Part shown: positions 40,003 through 49,939 of the stretch, piece after piece | Position numbering within the stretch: the stretch's first letter is position 1 | Layout of the letters: each line of letters starts with the position of its first letter | Origin: Saprospiraceae bacterium | GTDB taxonomy: Bacteria > Bacteroidota > Bacteroidia > Chitinophagales > Saprospiraceae | Length of the DNA stretch: 64,000 nt | NCBI GenBank assembly: GCA_016710585.1 | Contig: JADJVN010000046.1 | Span: 248,001 to 312,000 of the forward strand | Direction: 5' to 3' | The notes under the pieces: generated by a model | Seen by the model: the letters and a program-made list of their open reading frames with translations, nothing else | The model's database searches: none | Told to the model about the DNA's origin: nothing | Position numbers and translations under genes: made by a program

Positions 40003-40500
40003 TTATGATATTCCAGAGGGTAGATCCCCTACTCTCTTTAAAATTTGGTTTAAAATAGTTCTTTGTTTGTCGGTATCAAGTTTAGTTAGCAAGTAGCCAA
40101 GCAACTCAGTACCGTATGCATTTTGGAAAGCATCTGCAAGGACAGATACTTGTGTTTTATATGATAATTTTTGAAAAACTGTCAGACAGTTATATGGCGA
40201 ATCAAATATGTATCCTATACAATTGTATAATTGTGTCTTGTATAAATTTTGATCAGATAGGCTAAGATCTTTTATGATTTTACCTTTTGCTTTTGCATCA
40301 CGATAATAAGCTGGATTAAAAGCGTCTGCAGCTGCGGAGGTTCCACTATTGATATTATTATCCAGGTCAGTTTCATCTTTTGACTTTATTAGACCTAATC
40401 CAGTAAATAACGTATTGAGTACTTTATATCCAGTGTACAATCCACCGACTACTAATACACCTTTGATAATAAGATTATAATCTAAATTCTTTTTTTCCAT
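40003..40500 (-). CDS. Virion-type protein with N-terminal membrane anchor, 165 residues
   Basis: A hydrophobic segment (LIIKGVLVVGGLYTGY) near the N-terminus is followed by a helical domain with two Cys. It is two bases from the upstream lysozyme-like gene. The family is unknown. Confidence 0.5.
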   Translation of the reverse strand: MEKKNLDYNLIIKGVLVVGGLYTGYKVLNTLFTGLGLIKSKDETDLDNNINSGTSAAADAFNPAYYRDAKAKGKIIKDLSLSDQNLYKTQLYNCIGYIFDSPYNCLTVFQKLSYKTQVSVLADAFQNAYGTELLGYLLTKLDTDKQRTILNQILKRVGDLPSGIS

Positions 40501-40502
40501 CG

Positions 40503-40946
40503 TTAAATATTTTTGATTGCATAATCAAATACAGCTTCAGGTATAGCGTTTTTGTAACCATTTTCATGGTCAGTGATTGCATACACTAATTTTTTTAGTG
40601 TATCAGTATTTGGTACTAAGACTTGATTTTTCTTGAAGCCTGTTAAAACGCACACAGAAGCGATATAAGCCTCTGTATTATTTTCTGTATCTGGAGCCCA
40701 TCTATTTATAATTTGGCTCACAGTGTTTAATTTATGCTTTACAAAATAAGTCAAAAGCAATTTTATTAAAGCACGAACGCCATACCACAATTTATGGAAC
40801 TGTTCGAATTCTTTATCTTTGGAGACAGACCAGGTAATTTTTCCAGTCCAATTAAATTTGGCTCGACGAATATTACCAGGATTATTATTTCTTAATCCAC
40901 GAGGAAATTTTCGATCTCCTAGATAAGTGATCATTTCTGGATTCAT
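40503..40946 (-). CDS. Phage transglycosylase/lysozyme-like protein
   Basis: The 147-residue protein has the phage motif RGLRNNNPGNIR near the N-terminus, then FHKLWYGVRALIKLL and IINRWAP, and NTEAYIASVC. This is the pattern of virion-associated muralytic proteins found in tailed and tailless phages (often named structural protein P5-like). It should open peptidoglycan during DNA entry or exit. It overlaps the peptidase gene by four bases. Confidence 0.75.
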   Translation of the reverse strand: MNPEMITYLGDRKFPRGLRNNNPGNIRRAKFNWTGKITWSVSKDKEFEQFHKLWYGVRALIKLLLTYFVKHKLNTVSQIINRWAPDTENNTEAYIASVCVLTGFKKNQVLVPNTDTLKKLVYAITDHENGYKNAIPEAVFDYAIKNI

Positions 40947-41407
40947 ATAATGAAATTTAAAGGGTCAACAAAATTTCCTGAAGGATCTTTAACTCCAAAA
41001 TGCAAATGAGGCCCTGTGACTCTTCCAGTAGCACCTACTGCAGCTATTTGCTCACCCTGTGCAACATGTTCACCTACGATTACAAATATTTTAGATAAAT
41101 GCGCATAGATTGTTTCCCATCCATCGACGTGAAAAATTTTAAGTAAATTTCCATTTACTTCATCATAGCTTATACTTTTAACAACACCATCAAAAGGACA
41201 TATTACAGGATCTCCTATTTGTCCTTTGATATCTACACCATTGTGCATTGTATAAACTTTTGTCACTGGGTGGATCCTCATTCCAAAATTTGACGTGATA
41301 TCACCGTCTAAAGGAGATACTACAGTTTTAGATATGGGAGCTGCTTTTGTTTCTCTGGTAAAGAGAATCAATAGAACAATCGATCCAATGACAAAATATT
41401 TTTTCAT
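40943..41407 (-). CDS. M23-family peptidoglycan endopeptidase
   Basis: The 154 residues have a signal peptide or membrane anchor (FVIGSIVLLILFTRETKA) and a compact M23 domain: SNFGMRIHPVTK, the zinc ligands in HNGVD, and GPHLHFGV at the end. It cleaves peptide cross-links in peptidoglycan. With the neighbouring lysozyme-like gene it forms a wall-degrading pair. Confidence 0.9.
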   Translation of the reverse strand: MKKYFVIGSIVLLILFTRETKAAPISKTVVSPLDGDITSNFGMRIHPVTKVYTMHNGVDIKGQIGDPVICPFDGVVKSISYDEVNGNLLKIFHVDGWETIYAHLSKIFVIVGEHVAQGEQIAAVGATGRVTGPHLHFGVKDPSGNFVDPLNFII

Positions 41408-41417
41408 TACTAAGCTA

Positions 41418-41636
41418 CTAAACTGTGTATGGAACTCTTACTTTATTTCTAGTATAGATTGCTCCTACATTATCCAATTTGCAAGTACCATCTGAGCAAG
41501 ACATATCTGTGCTAACAGATTCATTAGTAAGATTCGAAGGTGATGAAGGTGATGAAGTATACGAACTTTTATTTTTAAGAAAATAATAAGCAAGTAATCC
41601 TATAGCTCCCAACTTAATAATACATGTACTTTTCAT
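41418..41636 (-). CDS. Small membrane-anchored protein, 72 residues
   Basis: An N-terminal membrane helix (LGAIGLLAYYFLK) is followed by a Ser/Pro-rich linker and a short Cys-containing segment (MSCSDGTCKLD). No family is recognised. It overlaps the upstream small gene by four bases. Confidence 0.5.
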   Translation of the reverse strand: MKSTCIIKLGAIGLLAYYFLKNKSSYTSSPSSPSNLTNESVSTDMSCSDGTCKLDNVGAIYTRNKVRVPYTV

Positions 41637-41839
41637 AATTCCAATTTATTTTTTATTGAAGAAATATCATTTTTCAGATCACTACAATTTTTTAAAATTG
41701 TGTCCAACACTTCGGTTTGTTTCTTTATGTTTTCCATGAAAGCATTTAATATTGGTTTCATGAAAAATAATGTAAAGAAGATAAGAAGTAAAGTTGGAAG
41801 ACCGTATTCTGCTAACAATTTTAATAAATTTGTATCCAT
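41633..41839 (-). CDS. Small membrane protein with coiled-coil tail, 68 residues
   Basis: One membrane helix (GLPTLLLIFFTLFFMKPIL) is followed by a charged heptad-like helix. The layout resembles phage lysis accessory or spanin-like proteins, but also general virion membrane proteins. It lies one base after the spike-like gene. Confidence 0.5.
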   Translation of the reverse strand: MDTNLLKLLAEYGLPTLLLIFFTLFFMKPILNAFMENIKKQTEVLDTILKNCSDLKNDISSIKNKLEL

Positions 41840-41840
41840 A

Positions 41841-44566
41841 TTAATAAGAATATAAATTAAGAGAACCTCTTGAATGTGTGTACATTGGTCGAGTATTTAA
41901 ATTTAATTGTGAGTGATAATTGTACCACCCTTCTACAGGTAGCGTATATACTCCGAGAGTTATTTCTTGATCGATGAATGGTGGGTTTTTTGTAAAAACT
42001 TGTGTTCGATTCGAGCCAGATAAGGACAAATCTCCAGGATTATTTCCAACCCAAAATTCATAATTTGCAAATGTTGTTCCTGCAGGTTTTACGTTTGCAC
42101 CATTCACCATTCTAGTGATATTCACATAATATTCAACTTGTCTTGTTCTTAAACTTTGAGTTCCAGTATTTCTATTTTTAGCCATCATAGAATGTGTTTG
42201 TTGGCTGGTTCCACCCACGCCATTATTCGTAAATTGATTAGCTCCAATTAGATGGTTAGGTACTGTAATATTTCCAGAAAAATATGAAGGAAGTTGAATA
42301 ATCACGCTGTCCCTATTATGACCAGTAGTCAAAGGCGCACAACCGATTGGCAGATTAGAGCAAAAAACTCTAGGATTATAAGTTCCGATTATAGGTAGAT
42401 AGTTAGCTGTTGCATTAGCGCAGGAAGCACCGTTATAAAAGACATGTTGTTTTCCTTCAATCAAAGGATACTCCCACATGTAAGGTACATTAATTGCATT
42501 GTATGGATAGCCTCCTGCAGCATCTCCCCCACTCATTCTAGGATTACAAGCTCCAATTTCTCCACGACCTGCATAAGCATGCCATGTGCCATACAATTTA
42601 TAAATTGTATCTAATGCTTTTACATCGGAACCACAGTTAGAATTTATAATATACCAAAGATAATCTTGTCCTATTTTTAATGGTGACACGGTACCATCAC
42701 CCCAACGATTAGCCCTCTTTGCCATTGAGTCTTTTTGAAATACAATATTGATATTTGCATTTGCAAGATTAAGAGGAGTTAAGGTAGTAGCTGCTCCACA
42801 ATTTGTAATTGTATTATTCCAAAATACATTTTGCCAAACATTGCCAACATCGTTGGAAATTCCAGCTGCAGTACAAATATTTTGCCCGACGATCCAATCT
42901 ACATCAACGCCAAGACCTGGTATTGTCACTTTCAATTTTTCACCTATAGCTAGTGGTTTTCTAACACCGCTAGAATTCTCGCACCATGCGCCTACGTTGA
43001 CGTTAAAAGCTGGTAAAGATTCGTTAGGCATGGTTATTAATAAACTTACTTTTGGATAATAGCAATCGTAAGTAAGTTTCACGCAAGTTGAATCACTCCA
43101 AGATACATTTCCCTGACTGTCACGACATTTTATTCTATATTTAAAGCAAACGTCACGACATTGCGTAGGACTTACTGTATCTAATGTAAATTTACCAGTA
43201 AGCGTATCCCATGCTATTAGACGGATCGGAGATTGATTCGCATAAGATGGGCAATTACCTTTATCACAGTACCAAGTTTTTAAATTAAGTCCAGTACCAT
43301 GAGCTGTGTTGTTTTGTGTTAAGTGAAAAGTAGTTTGAGCTCCATTTGTACATGGCAAATCATTTGTGGCAACATTTCCATTGAATTTTTTATCCAGGGA
43401 ATCTGTGAACATAATATCTGCATTAGCCAAAGCACATGATACATAATAAAATGCGTAAGCTTGATCGTATAATATACCATCACAATAGATGCCATATTTA
43501 CGATGGGCCACACCGCAAAAATTATTTGCTGGTGTAAATGAATGTGCTGTTGGTACTCCTGTTATGGTACCAGCACTAGGAGGAATCAAAGTAGATGTCC
43601 AAGCCCAAGTTGTTACTGCAGGGAATGTACACCCACCATCATTAGTGGATACATTCAAAGGCGTAACACAACCTAAACAAACACCAGACACAGCGATATA
43701 GTAATCATCTGAAGCAGATCCTTGAACTATAATATATTTTGCATAAGCAGTATCACAGATTATGCCACCGCACTTGATTTCATATAAAAAAGAATCACGA
43801 CCAAAGAATCCGCTATTAGGAATAATAACTCCAGTTCCATTTGGATTCATGGTTGCTGACGAATTAAATGGAGGGGTAACTATAGTATAGCTTGCTGAAC
43901 CAGATAAGCAGGTAATATCATTTACTCCTACGGAAAATGAATAAGATCCAGGATTTGGTAAAGCATAATTATCTGTATTCGCTTCAGCTAAACCACAATT
44001 GCAATTTTGCAAGTCTAAACTAACAGTCTGATAAGATACGGTACCATCGATACACGATGCTTTTACCACGAAAGAATAATTTGCAGTTGGATCACATGTG
44101 GTGAATTGACAAATAAAAGTTCCACCTGCATCAACAATGGGAAGTACATTAGTAGCATTATTATAATTAAAAGAATAAATAGTTGGCCCATTCATGCACC
44201 CAAGATCATTCGCAGCGATATTTCCAAAAAATGGATCGCATGAACAAATTGTGTACATATTATCAACTGCAGTTACTTGGTCAGGCGGACATGTATGACA
44301 GATATCAATACTATTAATCACATTACCTCGAATATCGATCATATCGATCTTTCCATCTGTAGATAAATGTGAATTATCTAGGCCGTAAAATATAGTATCG
44401 AAATGTCCGTCGCAATGCGTGATTTGATACTGTGCTGGTGCGATTAAATCAACTTCAGATATGCAAGTTGATCCTCCAGTACTTGGAAAAAATATTGCTC
44501 TGTTTTTCCTTGCGAGAAAACAAAGTGAGAAAACAGAACAAAAATAATTCCAAGATATTTTACCAT
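41841..44566 (-). CDS. Large secreted Cys-rich repeat protein, candidate spike (one frameshift)
   Basis: The ATG at 44566 opens a signal peptide (LGIIFVLFSHFVFSQG) that breaks at a short A/T run near 44493; the shifted frame continues as STGGSTCISEVDLIAP and reaches 41841, giving about 908 residues. At least four beta-rich modules are marked by a repeated (A/V/G)-x-N-D-x2-C motif (AANDLGC, GVNDITC, VSTNDGGC, ATNDLPC), resembling the Ig/cadherin-like repeats of Bacteroidota surface proteins. The C-terminal half is different and aromatic-rich. It is probably a host-binding spike or adhesin. Its start overlaps the end of the next gene upstream by seven bases. Confidence 0.6.
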
Positions 44567-46206
44567 AAATAAGTTACTTTTACTAATGCTCCTGTTGGAA
44601 TAGTTAATTTAATGTAAGAACCAGAATCGAAATATTCGCATTCGTTGGGTGCTTTGTGATTCTCACTAAATCCAGCGGAAACAGTTCCAGAATTTACAAC
44701 ATTATTATTATTAATAGATTCGTAAGTAATTGTATTTGTCAATACTACAATACTTACATTATTGTATTTGCTGAGATCTATCGTTGTGGTTACATTCGAT
44801 AAGAATTCACTTCTGAATCGATTGTTATTTAAACAAGATGTATAATTTGCAACTTCACTGCAGTTTATTTTAATTGCAGATTCAGGAAGATACGCGTAGT
44901 CCCCTTGATCGTCCACACATATGACAATTCCACCAAGTTCATTTCGTTGTACATCGAACACACGTTGATTTCTGCAACCCGTTTTTTTAAAGTAATATTT
45001 CTTTATGTTTGTTTGTAAAGAATCCCATGTAAGACTGCTCCATTTTACTGTGATGCGCCAACCGTAATTTGTTTGATATAGATTATCGATAGCTACCTTT
45101 CCATATGCTTGTTTATTGATTATATAATTGTTTAGCGTATCAGTCAAATCTTGAACATCTTTTCCTAATGAACCTCCCCCATCAGGTTGATATCCTGAAG
45201 GAATTATTTGGCTTCCTTCGACCCAAATGTTATTAATATCTTCGTTTGCAGGTATATTGATATAATAGTTACAAATGGCAGAATCTAATTGACCTACCCA
45301 ACATTCTGAAGATCCTGAAGGACGATCACAATCGTCTGTTCTTTCCTCTACAAAATCACATTCTCGCTTGACGAATAATCCGCTTATTGGTGGATAGACA
45401 ATATCACCTTTGTAATTGATGCCATACATAATTGATCCAGTTTCAGCATTACGATAAAGTTCAAATGGAAGCTGACAAACTTCTGTGTATGGAGTTGCTG
45501 ATCCAGATCTAAAATAAGTATACTTAGTTTTGTCACTATAGTTATTAGAATATAAAGCACCGTATAAGATGAATCCGTATGTAGTAGCTTCTATTCTAAG
45601 TCCTCTTAATGTAGGATAAGGAGTATTAACTCCTGTAGGTCCAGCATACGTGCCGAAGGGCGGATCGTCTCTATAACAGTATCCTTTGCAATCTATCCAA
45701 CGACGAAAATCTTTTTGAAATCTTGCTGCTTCAGCTAAAGTATTTCCGTATGGATACGCAAGTGGAATTCGCATAGCAGAATTATATAACGGACTGTTTG
45801 GTCCTGCAAATCCTGCAACACTTTGCACTTCGTTATACTGCAATTCTACGAGCCAAAAATCTTCTACATCTGAACCTGGACTAGCAGAGATAACTCTGTT
45901 TTCATAAGAGACACTTTCGTACCTCATCCAGCATTCTTTAATTACATTTCCATTTCTGCATTTTATAACAGTACCAACGACTGTATATGGAGCTGTATTT
46001 TGAAAATTGTAATCTAAAAAAGTAGTAGGATTATTAAGATAAATTCTTCTATTAAACTGCACAATGTTTGATGGAGAAATTGAATCCTGCAAACAAATGA
46101 TTTGAAATTCCACGTCGGAACGGTTTTGCAACTGTCCCAACATGGAATTCCACGCCATTACAAGGCTTATAGTTCCTAGAAGTATTTTATGATATAATTT
46201 TTGCAT
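44560..46206 (-). CDS. Large secreted protein of the virion block, 548 residues
   Basis: The protein has a signal peptide (LLGTISLVMAWNSMLGQ) and a long beta-rich body with many Cys and Tyr, including a region around CRNGNVIKECWMRY. I do not recognise the family. Placement between two other secreted proteins suggests that the three build one surface structure such as a spike or vertex complex. The signal peptide means that it passes the inner membrane, unlike a standard capsid protein. Confidence 0.55.
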   Translation of the reverse strand: MQKLYHKILLGTISLVMAWNSMLGQLQNRSDVEFQIICLQDSISPSNIVQFNRRIYLNNPTTFLDYNFQNTAPYTVVGTVIKCRNGNVIKECWMRYESVSYENRVISASPGSDVEDFWLVELQYNEVQSVAGFAGPNSPLYNSAMRIPLAYPYGNTLAEAARFQKDFRRWIDCKGYCYRDDPPFGTYAGPTGVNTPYPTLRGLRIEATTYGFILYGALYSNNYSDKTKYTYFRSGSATPYTEVCQLPFELYRNAETGSIMYGINYKGDIVYPPISGLFVKRECDFVEERTDDCDRPSGSSECWVGQLDSAICNYYINIPANEDINNIWVEGSQIIPSGYQPDGGGSLGKDVQDLTDTLNNYIINKQAYGKVAIDNLYQTNYGWRITVKWSSLTWDSLQTNIKKYYFKKTGCRNQRVFDVQRNELGGIVICVDDQGDYAYLPESAIKINCSEVANYTSCLNNNRFRSEFLSNVTTTIDLSKYNNVSIVVLTNTITYESINNNNVVNSGTVSAGFSENHKAPNECEYFDSGSYIKLTIPTGALVKVTYLW

Positions 46207-46208
46207 AA

Positions 46209-47039
46209 TTATAAATTTTGTAATGTAATGGAATTAAAAAAAATCTTAGTGTTGCTGGTACACGATGTGGAACTCGGTACCCGTTGCATCCCACGATACA
46301 TCTTGACAGAATACCATCCGCCCACGGAATCGTTCGACCATGAAGCACAACTACGACATTCTCCTGGATATAGTGTAACAGCTCCACCCGAGATAGTGAC
46401 TACACCTGCAGCATTGCCGACATTACAAATTTCCCAAGATCCAAGTCCAAGTCCTGCCGTTCCAGTTATTAATCCAGTTGTGGTTGAATTTAATTGTTGT
46501 GATTGAATTGTATTTGAATAACAAGGCCCAGGCGTTGGAGCTGTTGGAGTAAATACAGTTCCATTTGTTGCAAGTACATTTGTAACTGTTGTACTATAAA
46601 CAACACCAGTTTTTGAGTTGTATGTTCTAGTAAGAATTTTATAGAATGGCGTCGGAGGAGATCCAAACTCGCACCAATCCGAAACTTCAAAACTTGTAGT
46701 TGTATCTATAGAAACCGCAATATTTTGTGTCACGGGACATGGACCTAAACTTACTGTACCAGCTGGTATCGTAGTCATTACAGTTCCATTCGCTCGAAGT
46801 CTAGTTATTAAAGTTTGTGTTGGTGTAACTCCAGGTCTATTGACATAGATCTCGAAGAAACCTACTTTTACTCCCGCACTATCGACGCACTTTTCTACGT
46901 ACTCATAATCGTAAGTTACAGTACCTGTATTACCCATTCCTTGGGCGTGTGCGACTTCGCAAGTCGCGAATGTTACTAGCATCGTCGCTATTAGCGCGAA
47001 CCAGTATAATTTTAAGCTTGTAAAAAGAGAATATTTCAT
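46209..47039 (-). CDS. Secreted Cys-rich protein with shared YPG motif, 276 residues
   Basis: A signal peptide (WFALIATMLVTFATCEVAHA) precedes two Thr/Val-rich modules and a C-terminal domain with WEICNVGNAAGVVTI followed by LYPGE. The last segment resembles segments of the next two genes (47076 and 47480), suggesting a common small beta domain. A Cys-rich end (CRSCASW) is present. It is likely part of the same surface structure as its neighbours. Confidence 0.55.
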   Translation of the reverse strand: MKYSLFTSLKLYWFALIATMLVTFATCEVAHAQGMGNTGTVTYDYEYVEKCVDSAGVKVGFFEIYVNRPGVTPTQTLITRLRANGTVMTTIPAGTVSLGPCPVTQNIAVSIDTTTSFEVSDWCEFGSPPTPFYKILTRTYNSKTGVVYSTTVTNVLATNGTVFTPTAPTPGPCYSNTIQSQQLNSTTTGLITGTAGLGLGSWEICNVGNAAGVVTISGGAVTLYPGECRSCASWSNDSVGGWYSVKMYRGMQRVPSSTSCTSNTKIFFNSITLQNL

Positions 47040-47075
47040 TGTAAAAAATATTTAATTATTAATAAAAAATTTCAA

Positions 47076-47483
47076 TTAAAGTGTCCAAACATCTACGCTG
47101 CTATCATTCGGATAACATACATGGATCCAATAGTTTTCTCCGTTTGAATAAACTACTATTGGAGGACCTAATTCCTGAGTGTAATGCTCCCAATCAATTC
47201 TATCTTGAGATGTCCATCTTCCACCAGGACTAATTATTTCAGTTTGTCCAGACACTTCTATTTTAATTATATTAAGTGTCGGATTGTATATATCAATGAA
47301 GTACCAGCCTTCATCTATTTTCACATCCTTATTAGTTTCCCATCTGCGCTCTTTATTTTTATCTCTTATGATATGCTTGAATGGAAGTGTCACAGGCAAA
47401 GGATCTGGAAGCGTCACATTAACTGTAACATTACCAGGTGCTGCACTTTTTTTATTTCCAAAAAATCCTCCAATCCAACTCAT
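47076..47483 (-). CDS. Virion-type beta protein with shared SPGG motif, 135 residues
   Basis: The N-terminus is Gly/Lys rich (SWIGGFFGNKKSA), then a proline-rich stretch and a beta domain with FIDIYNPTLNIIKIEV followed by IISPGGRW. This aligns by eye to FCIIQNAGNSIITI ... LYPGGS of the upstream neighbour. There is no signal peptide. A minor capsid or vertex role is an inference. It overlaps the upstream gene by four bases. Confidence 0.5.
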   Translation of the reverse strand: MSWIGGFFGNKKSAAPGNVTVNVTLPDPLPVTLPFKHIIRDKNKERRWETNKDVKIDEGWYFIDIYNPTLNIIKIEVSGQTEIISPGGRWTSQDRIDWEHYTQELGPPIVVYSNGENYWIHVCYPNDSSVDVWTL

Positions 47484-47854
47484 GATAATTTGCCTTTTTC
47501 ATTATAAAAAGCTTGATCGATTCCATGGTAATAAAATTCAACCCATTCCAATCTATTCACTTGTGCATCGGTATTTTCTGGATCTTTTCTGAAAGAAATA
47601 ATTAATTGATGATTTACTACCGCAAAATTATTTTGAGATCCAAAATTCAAAGATCCTCCAGGATATAAGGTCCAACTATCATCTATAGTAATAATGGAAT
47701 TTCCTGCATTTTGAATGATGCAAAAATTGGATCTAATCATTAGCCTATCATCCTTTATTTTAGGCTGTCTGAAAGTTGGCTTTAACTCAGCTAAGAAATT
47801 GCCATCTCGATCGTATTTTACTGCATTTGGATTATCAAATCTAGTTTGGCCCAT
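47480..47854 (-). CDS. Virion-type beta protein with shared YPGG motif, 124 residues
   Basis: The small soluble protein has the motif FCIIQNAGNSIITI and then TLYPGGSLNFG, also seen in diverged form in the two genes downstream. The family is unknown. It begins at the stop of the coiled-coil gene (one-base overlap), so the cluster is translationally coupled. Confidence 0.5.
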   Translation of the reverse strand: MGQTRFDNPNAVKYDRDGNFLAELKPTFRQPKIKDDRLMIRSNFCIIQNAGNSIITIDDSWTLYPGGSLNFGSQNNFAVVNHQLIISFRKDPENTDAQVNRLEWVEFYYHGIDQAFYNEKGKLS

Positions 47855-48675
47855 TATGATAATGAATTAAAAAGTGTTTTTGATAATTCTGGATTTTTTT
47901 CAATGTAATTTGCAAGTGATTCCATAAACTTTGCGATATCAGGAAAGTACACAGATATACGCTCTATGGATTCATCAATCTTATTATTTTCATCTTCTGA
48001 TAGTTCATCAGATTCAGGATTATCTTGGAGATGTTTACGAATTTTCGCAGTAGATTCAGGAGGTAAGCCATGCACTCCTAAGAGTTGCTTTTGCTCCTCA
48101 GGGCTTGAACTTGTTAGACCTTTTATTGCGCTAATGACTTGAAGAATTGAAGGAAGTGTTTCTATGTTGAATCCCATAATCGAATTCTTTGATTTTTTCA
48201 AATCTTGAATTTGATTTTGAAGTCCTTCTATTTCTGATTCAAGTTCATATCGCTCAATCCTTTCATTAACTTTTTCCTCAATTAATTTATCAATATCTTG
48301 AGGTGCAGATTGAGGCATTCCAGCAACTGCAGGAATGCGATTATAAGCATATGAATTACTAATTTCAAATACAGCATGATAGCCTAAAGAAGTCAATCTA
48401 AACTGCGCTTTTTGAGCGAGAGTTTTTTGATCAGCATCTTCCTTTGGATTGTCTTTTGCATGTATGTGAAAAGTTCCTCCACCTTCAGATTGAGCTATAA
48501 GCAATTCTTCTAACCATTGCCAAGCTTTGTCGATTTCTTTGATTCCAGTATTGACAGCAATACGTTTACCACGTTCCATTTCACGACCAGTATAAAGCGT
48601 CCAATATGGAGCTTCATTCTTGTAGAACCACTGGCGAAGCGTTTCTATATCGCGGAATGCACCTGGTGTCATCAT
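47854..48675 (-). CDS. Coiled-coil protein of the virion block, 273 residues
   Basis: The N-terminal 130 residues look like a small globular domain (WYKNEAPYWTLYTGRE-like start), followed by a coiled coil (about residues 130-165, EEKVNERIERYELESEIEG) and an acidic helical C-terminus. No P-loop is present, so it is not the missing packaging ATPase. A scaffold or internal virion protein is possible. It overlaps the candidate capsid gene by four bases. Confidence 0.5.
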   Translation of the reverse strand: MMTPGAFRDIETLRQWFYKNEAPYWTLYTGREMERGKRIAVNTGIKEIDKAWQWLEELLIAQSEGGGTFHIHAKDNPKEDADQKTLAQKAQFRLTSLGYHAVFEISNSYAYNRIPAVAGMPQSAPQDIDKLIEEKVNERIERYELESEIEGLQNQIQDLKKSKNSIMGFNIETLPSILQVISAIKGLTSSSPEEQKQLLGVHGLPPESTAKIRKHLQDNPESDELSEDENNKIDESIERISVYFPDIAKFMESLANYIEKNPELSKTLFNSLS

Positions 48676-49166
48676 TGTATACAGTATTGATTTCTAAATA
48701 CCCAGATAAAAGTAATTTCTATAGCTTCATTTGCTGCAGTAAGACCAGGAGCTGCGAAGCGTACGTATGAAGTATTCATACTGAATCCTTGATCTATGAT
48801 CAATTGACCATATGTTCCAGGCTCGCTGGATCCTCTCTCATGGACAAAATGAGCTAATGGATGCTCTTCTATTACAGAAGTATTGTTTTGCTTCAATGCC
48901 ATGTGAGCTGCATCGAGAGCTTTTGTAGAAATTAATTTTCTACCATTTTTAGAAATTCTTTCACCTGCAGCATTTTGCTGTCTGATGAACATTCCTAAAA
49001 TGTATTTATCTTGATAGAAATTGGTCTCAGGCAAAGGATATCTTGTATCAGTTGCATTCACTTCAATTTCGAATGTAGTGCTATATGGAATAGGATACTC
49101 ACGTAAATATGCATCTACTACTGGAGTATCAGTATTTTGTAAAAGTCCAATTCTTGCCCTAGACAT
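48672..49166 (-). CDS. Candidate second capsid protein, 164 residues
   Basis: The start at 49166 (MSRARIG) is preferred because the frame upstream runs through a terminator hairpin. The protein is beta-rich with alternating strands (TTFEIEVNATDTRYPL, GQLIIDQGFSM, AIEITFIWVF) and no membrane segment, compatible with a single jelly roll. It follows the other candidate capsid gene, as expected for phages that build the shell from two small capsid proteins. This is inferred from context and pattern, not from recognised homology. Confidence 0.45.
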   Translation of the reverse strand: MSRARIGLLQNTDTPVVDAYLREYPIPYSTTFEIEVNATDTRYPLPETNFYQDKYILGMFIRQQNAAGERISKNGRKLISTKALDAAHMALKQNNTSVIEEHPLAHFVHERGSSEPGTYGQLIIDQGFSMNTSYVRFAAPGLTAANEAIEITFIWVFRNQYCIQ

Positions 49167-49189
49167 AATTAAATTTTTTTTAAAAAAAT

Positions 49190-49213
49190 GGGAGTCGAGT
49201 CGCATCGACTCCC
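49190..49213 (-). terminator. Terminator between the two candidate capsid genes
   Basis: GGGAGTCGA pairs perfectly with TCGACTCCC around a six-base loop, and on the minus strand a run of T follows. It is the only strong terminator inside the virion block. It would let the upstream gene be expressed far above those downstream, as is usual for a major capsid protein. Confidence 0.8.
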
Positions 49214-49248
49214 TAAAGAATTTTATTCTAAACAATTACCGAAATGGC

Positions 49249-49938
49249 TTAAACAGTACAGCCACCGACAGAAGAAGGCCCAGTATATTTGAATCCAGTC
49301 AATTTGAACACCAATTGGTTTTGACCAACTCCTGCAGTTCCTGCGATAGCAGTGTTCGTGCCTGGAGCAAGATTCAAAGTGATAACATTGCTTTCATCGC
49401 CTTTGAAGATAGGATAACCAGCCCAAAGGTGGAATCCTCTTTCTTCGAAACTTGGACCGTAAGAAGGCAATACAGAAGGCGTAAGATTTGCACCAACTTG
49501 ATTTCCTACAGGGACTTGTCTGAAGTGCTGAGCTTTCCAGTTTGATACTCTTACTGTGCTTCCAGTTTTGACTTCGAGAGAACCATTCCAGATTTTTTCC
49601 AAATCAATACCTTCAGTCGTAGGGAATACTGCGGGTTCAGGATAGCTGTAAAGAGGACGATTGTATGCAGTAGCTGCAGTATGATCGTACTTCGTTACTT
49701 GGATAGCCATTCCATAACAAAAAAAGATGTCTCCTGAAGTCAATTTACTTTCCCAAGACTTACCAGAACCAGTCTTCAATTCTGAAGAATAAGTTGTAGT
49801 AGAGTTGCTAAGAGGCTGATGTAATTCTACATCGTAGGGAGATAGATGAAGCATCGATCTGAGATGCAGCTACTCCTAGAGTTGCAGCAAATGCAAATAA
49901 TGCTAGTCTATAATCGCGGTTTAATAAGTACATTTCCA
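49249..49938 (-). CDS. Candidate major capsid protein (frameshift near the N-terminus)
   Basis: The clear frame runs from 49854 to 49249 (201 residues). A short upstream frame from the ATG at 49938 (with a hydrophobic LALFAFAATLGVAAS stretch) meets it near 49840, where a one-base shift joins ISL to PYDVELHQ. The body is beta-rich with many aromatic and Thr residues (DIFFCYGMAIQVTK, IWNGSLEVKTGS, HLWAGYPIF), a pattern seen in small viral jelly-roll proteins. A strong terminator directly after the gene supports high expression. Whether the hydrophobic start is part of the mature protein is unclear. Confidence 0.5.
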
Positions 49939-49939
49939 T

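Noticed and set aside
46201..46506. Plus-strand open frame of 101 codons within the virion block
   Set aside because: It lies opposite a secreted protein gene with signal peptide and has no promoter or family-like sequence; it is an antisense shadow.
47854..48675. Packaging ATPase
   Set aside because: The coiled-coil protein has no Walker A or B motif. No other gene in the virion block has one.
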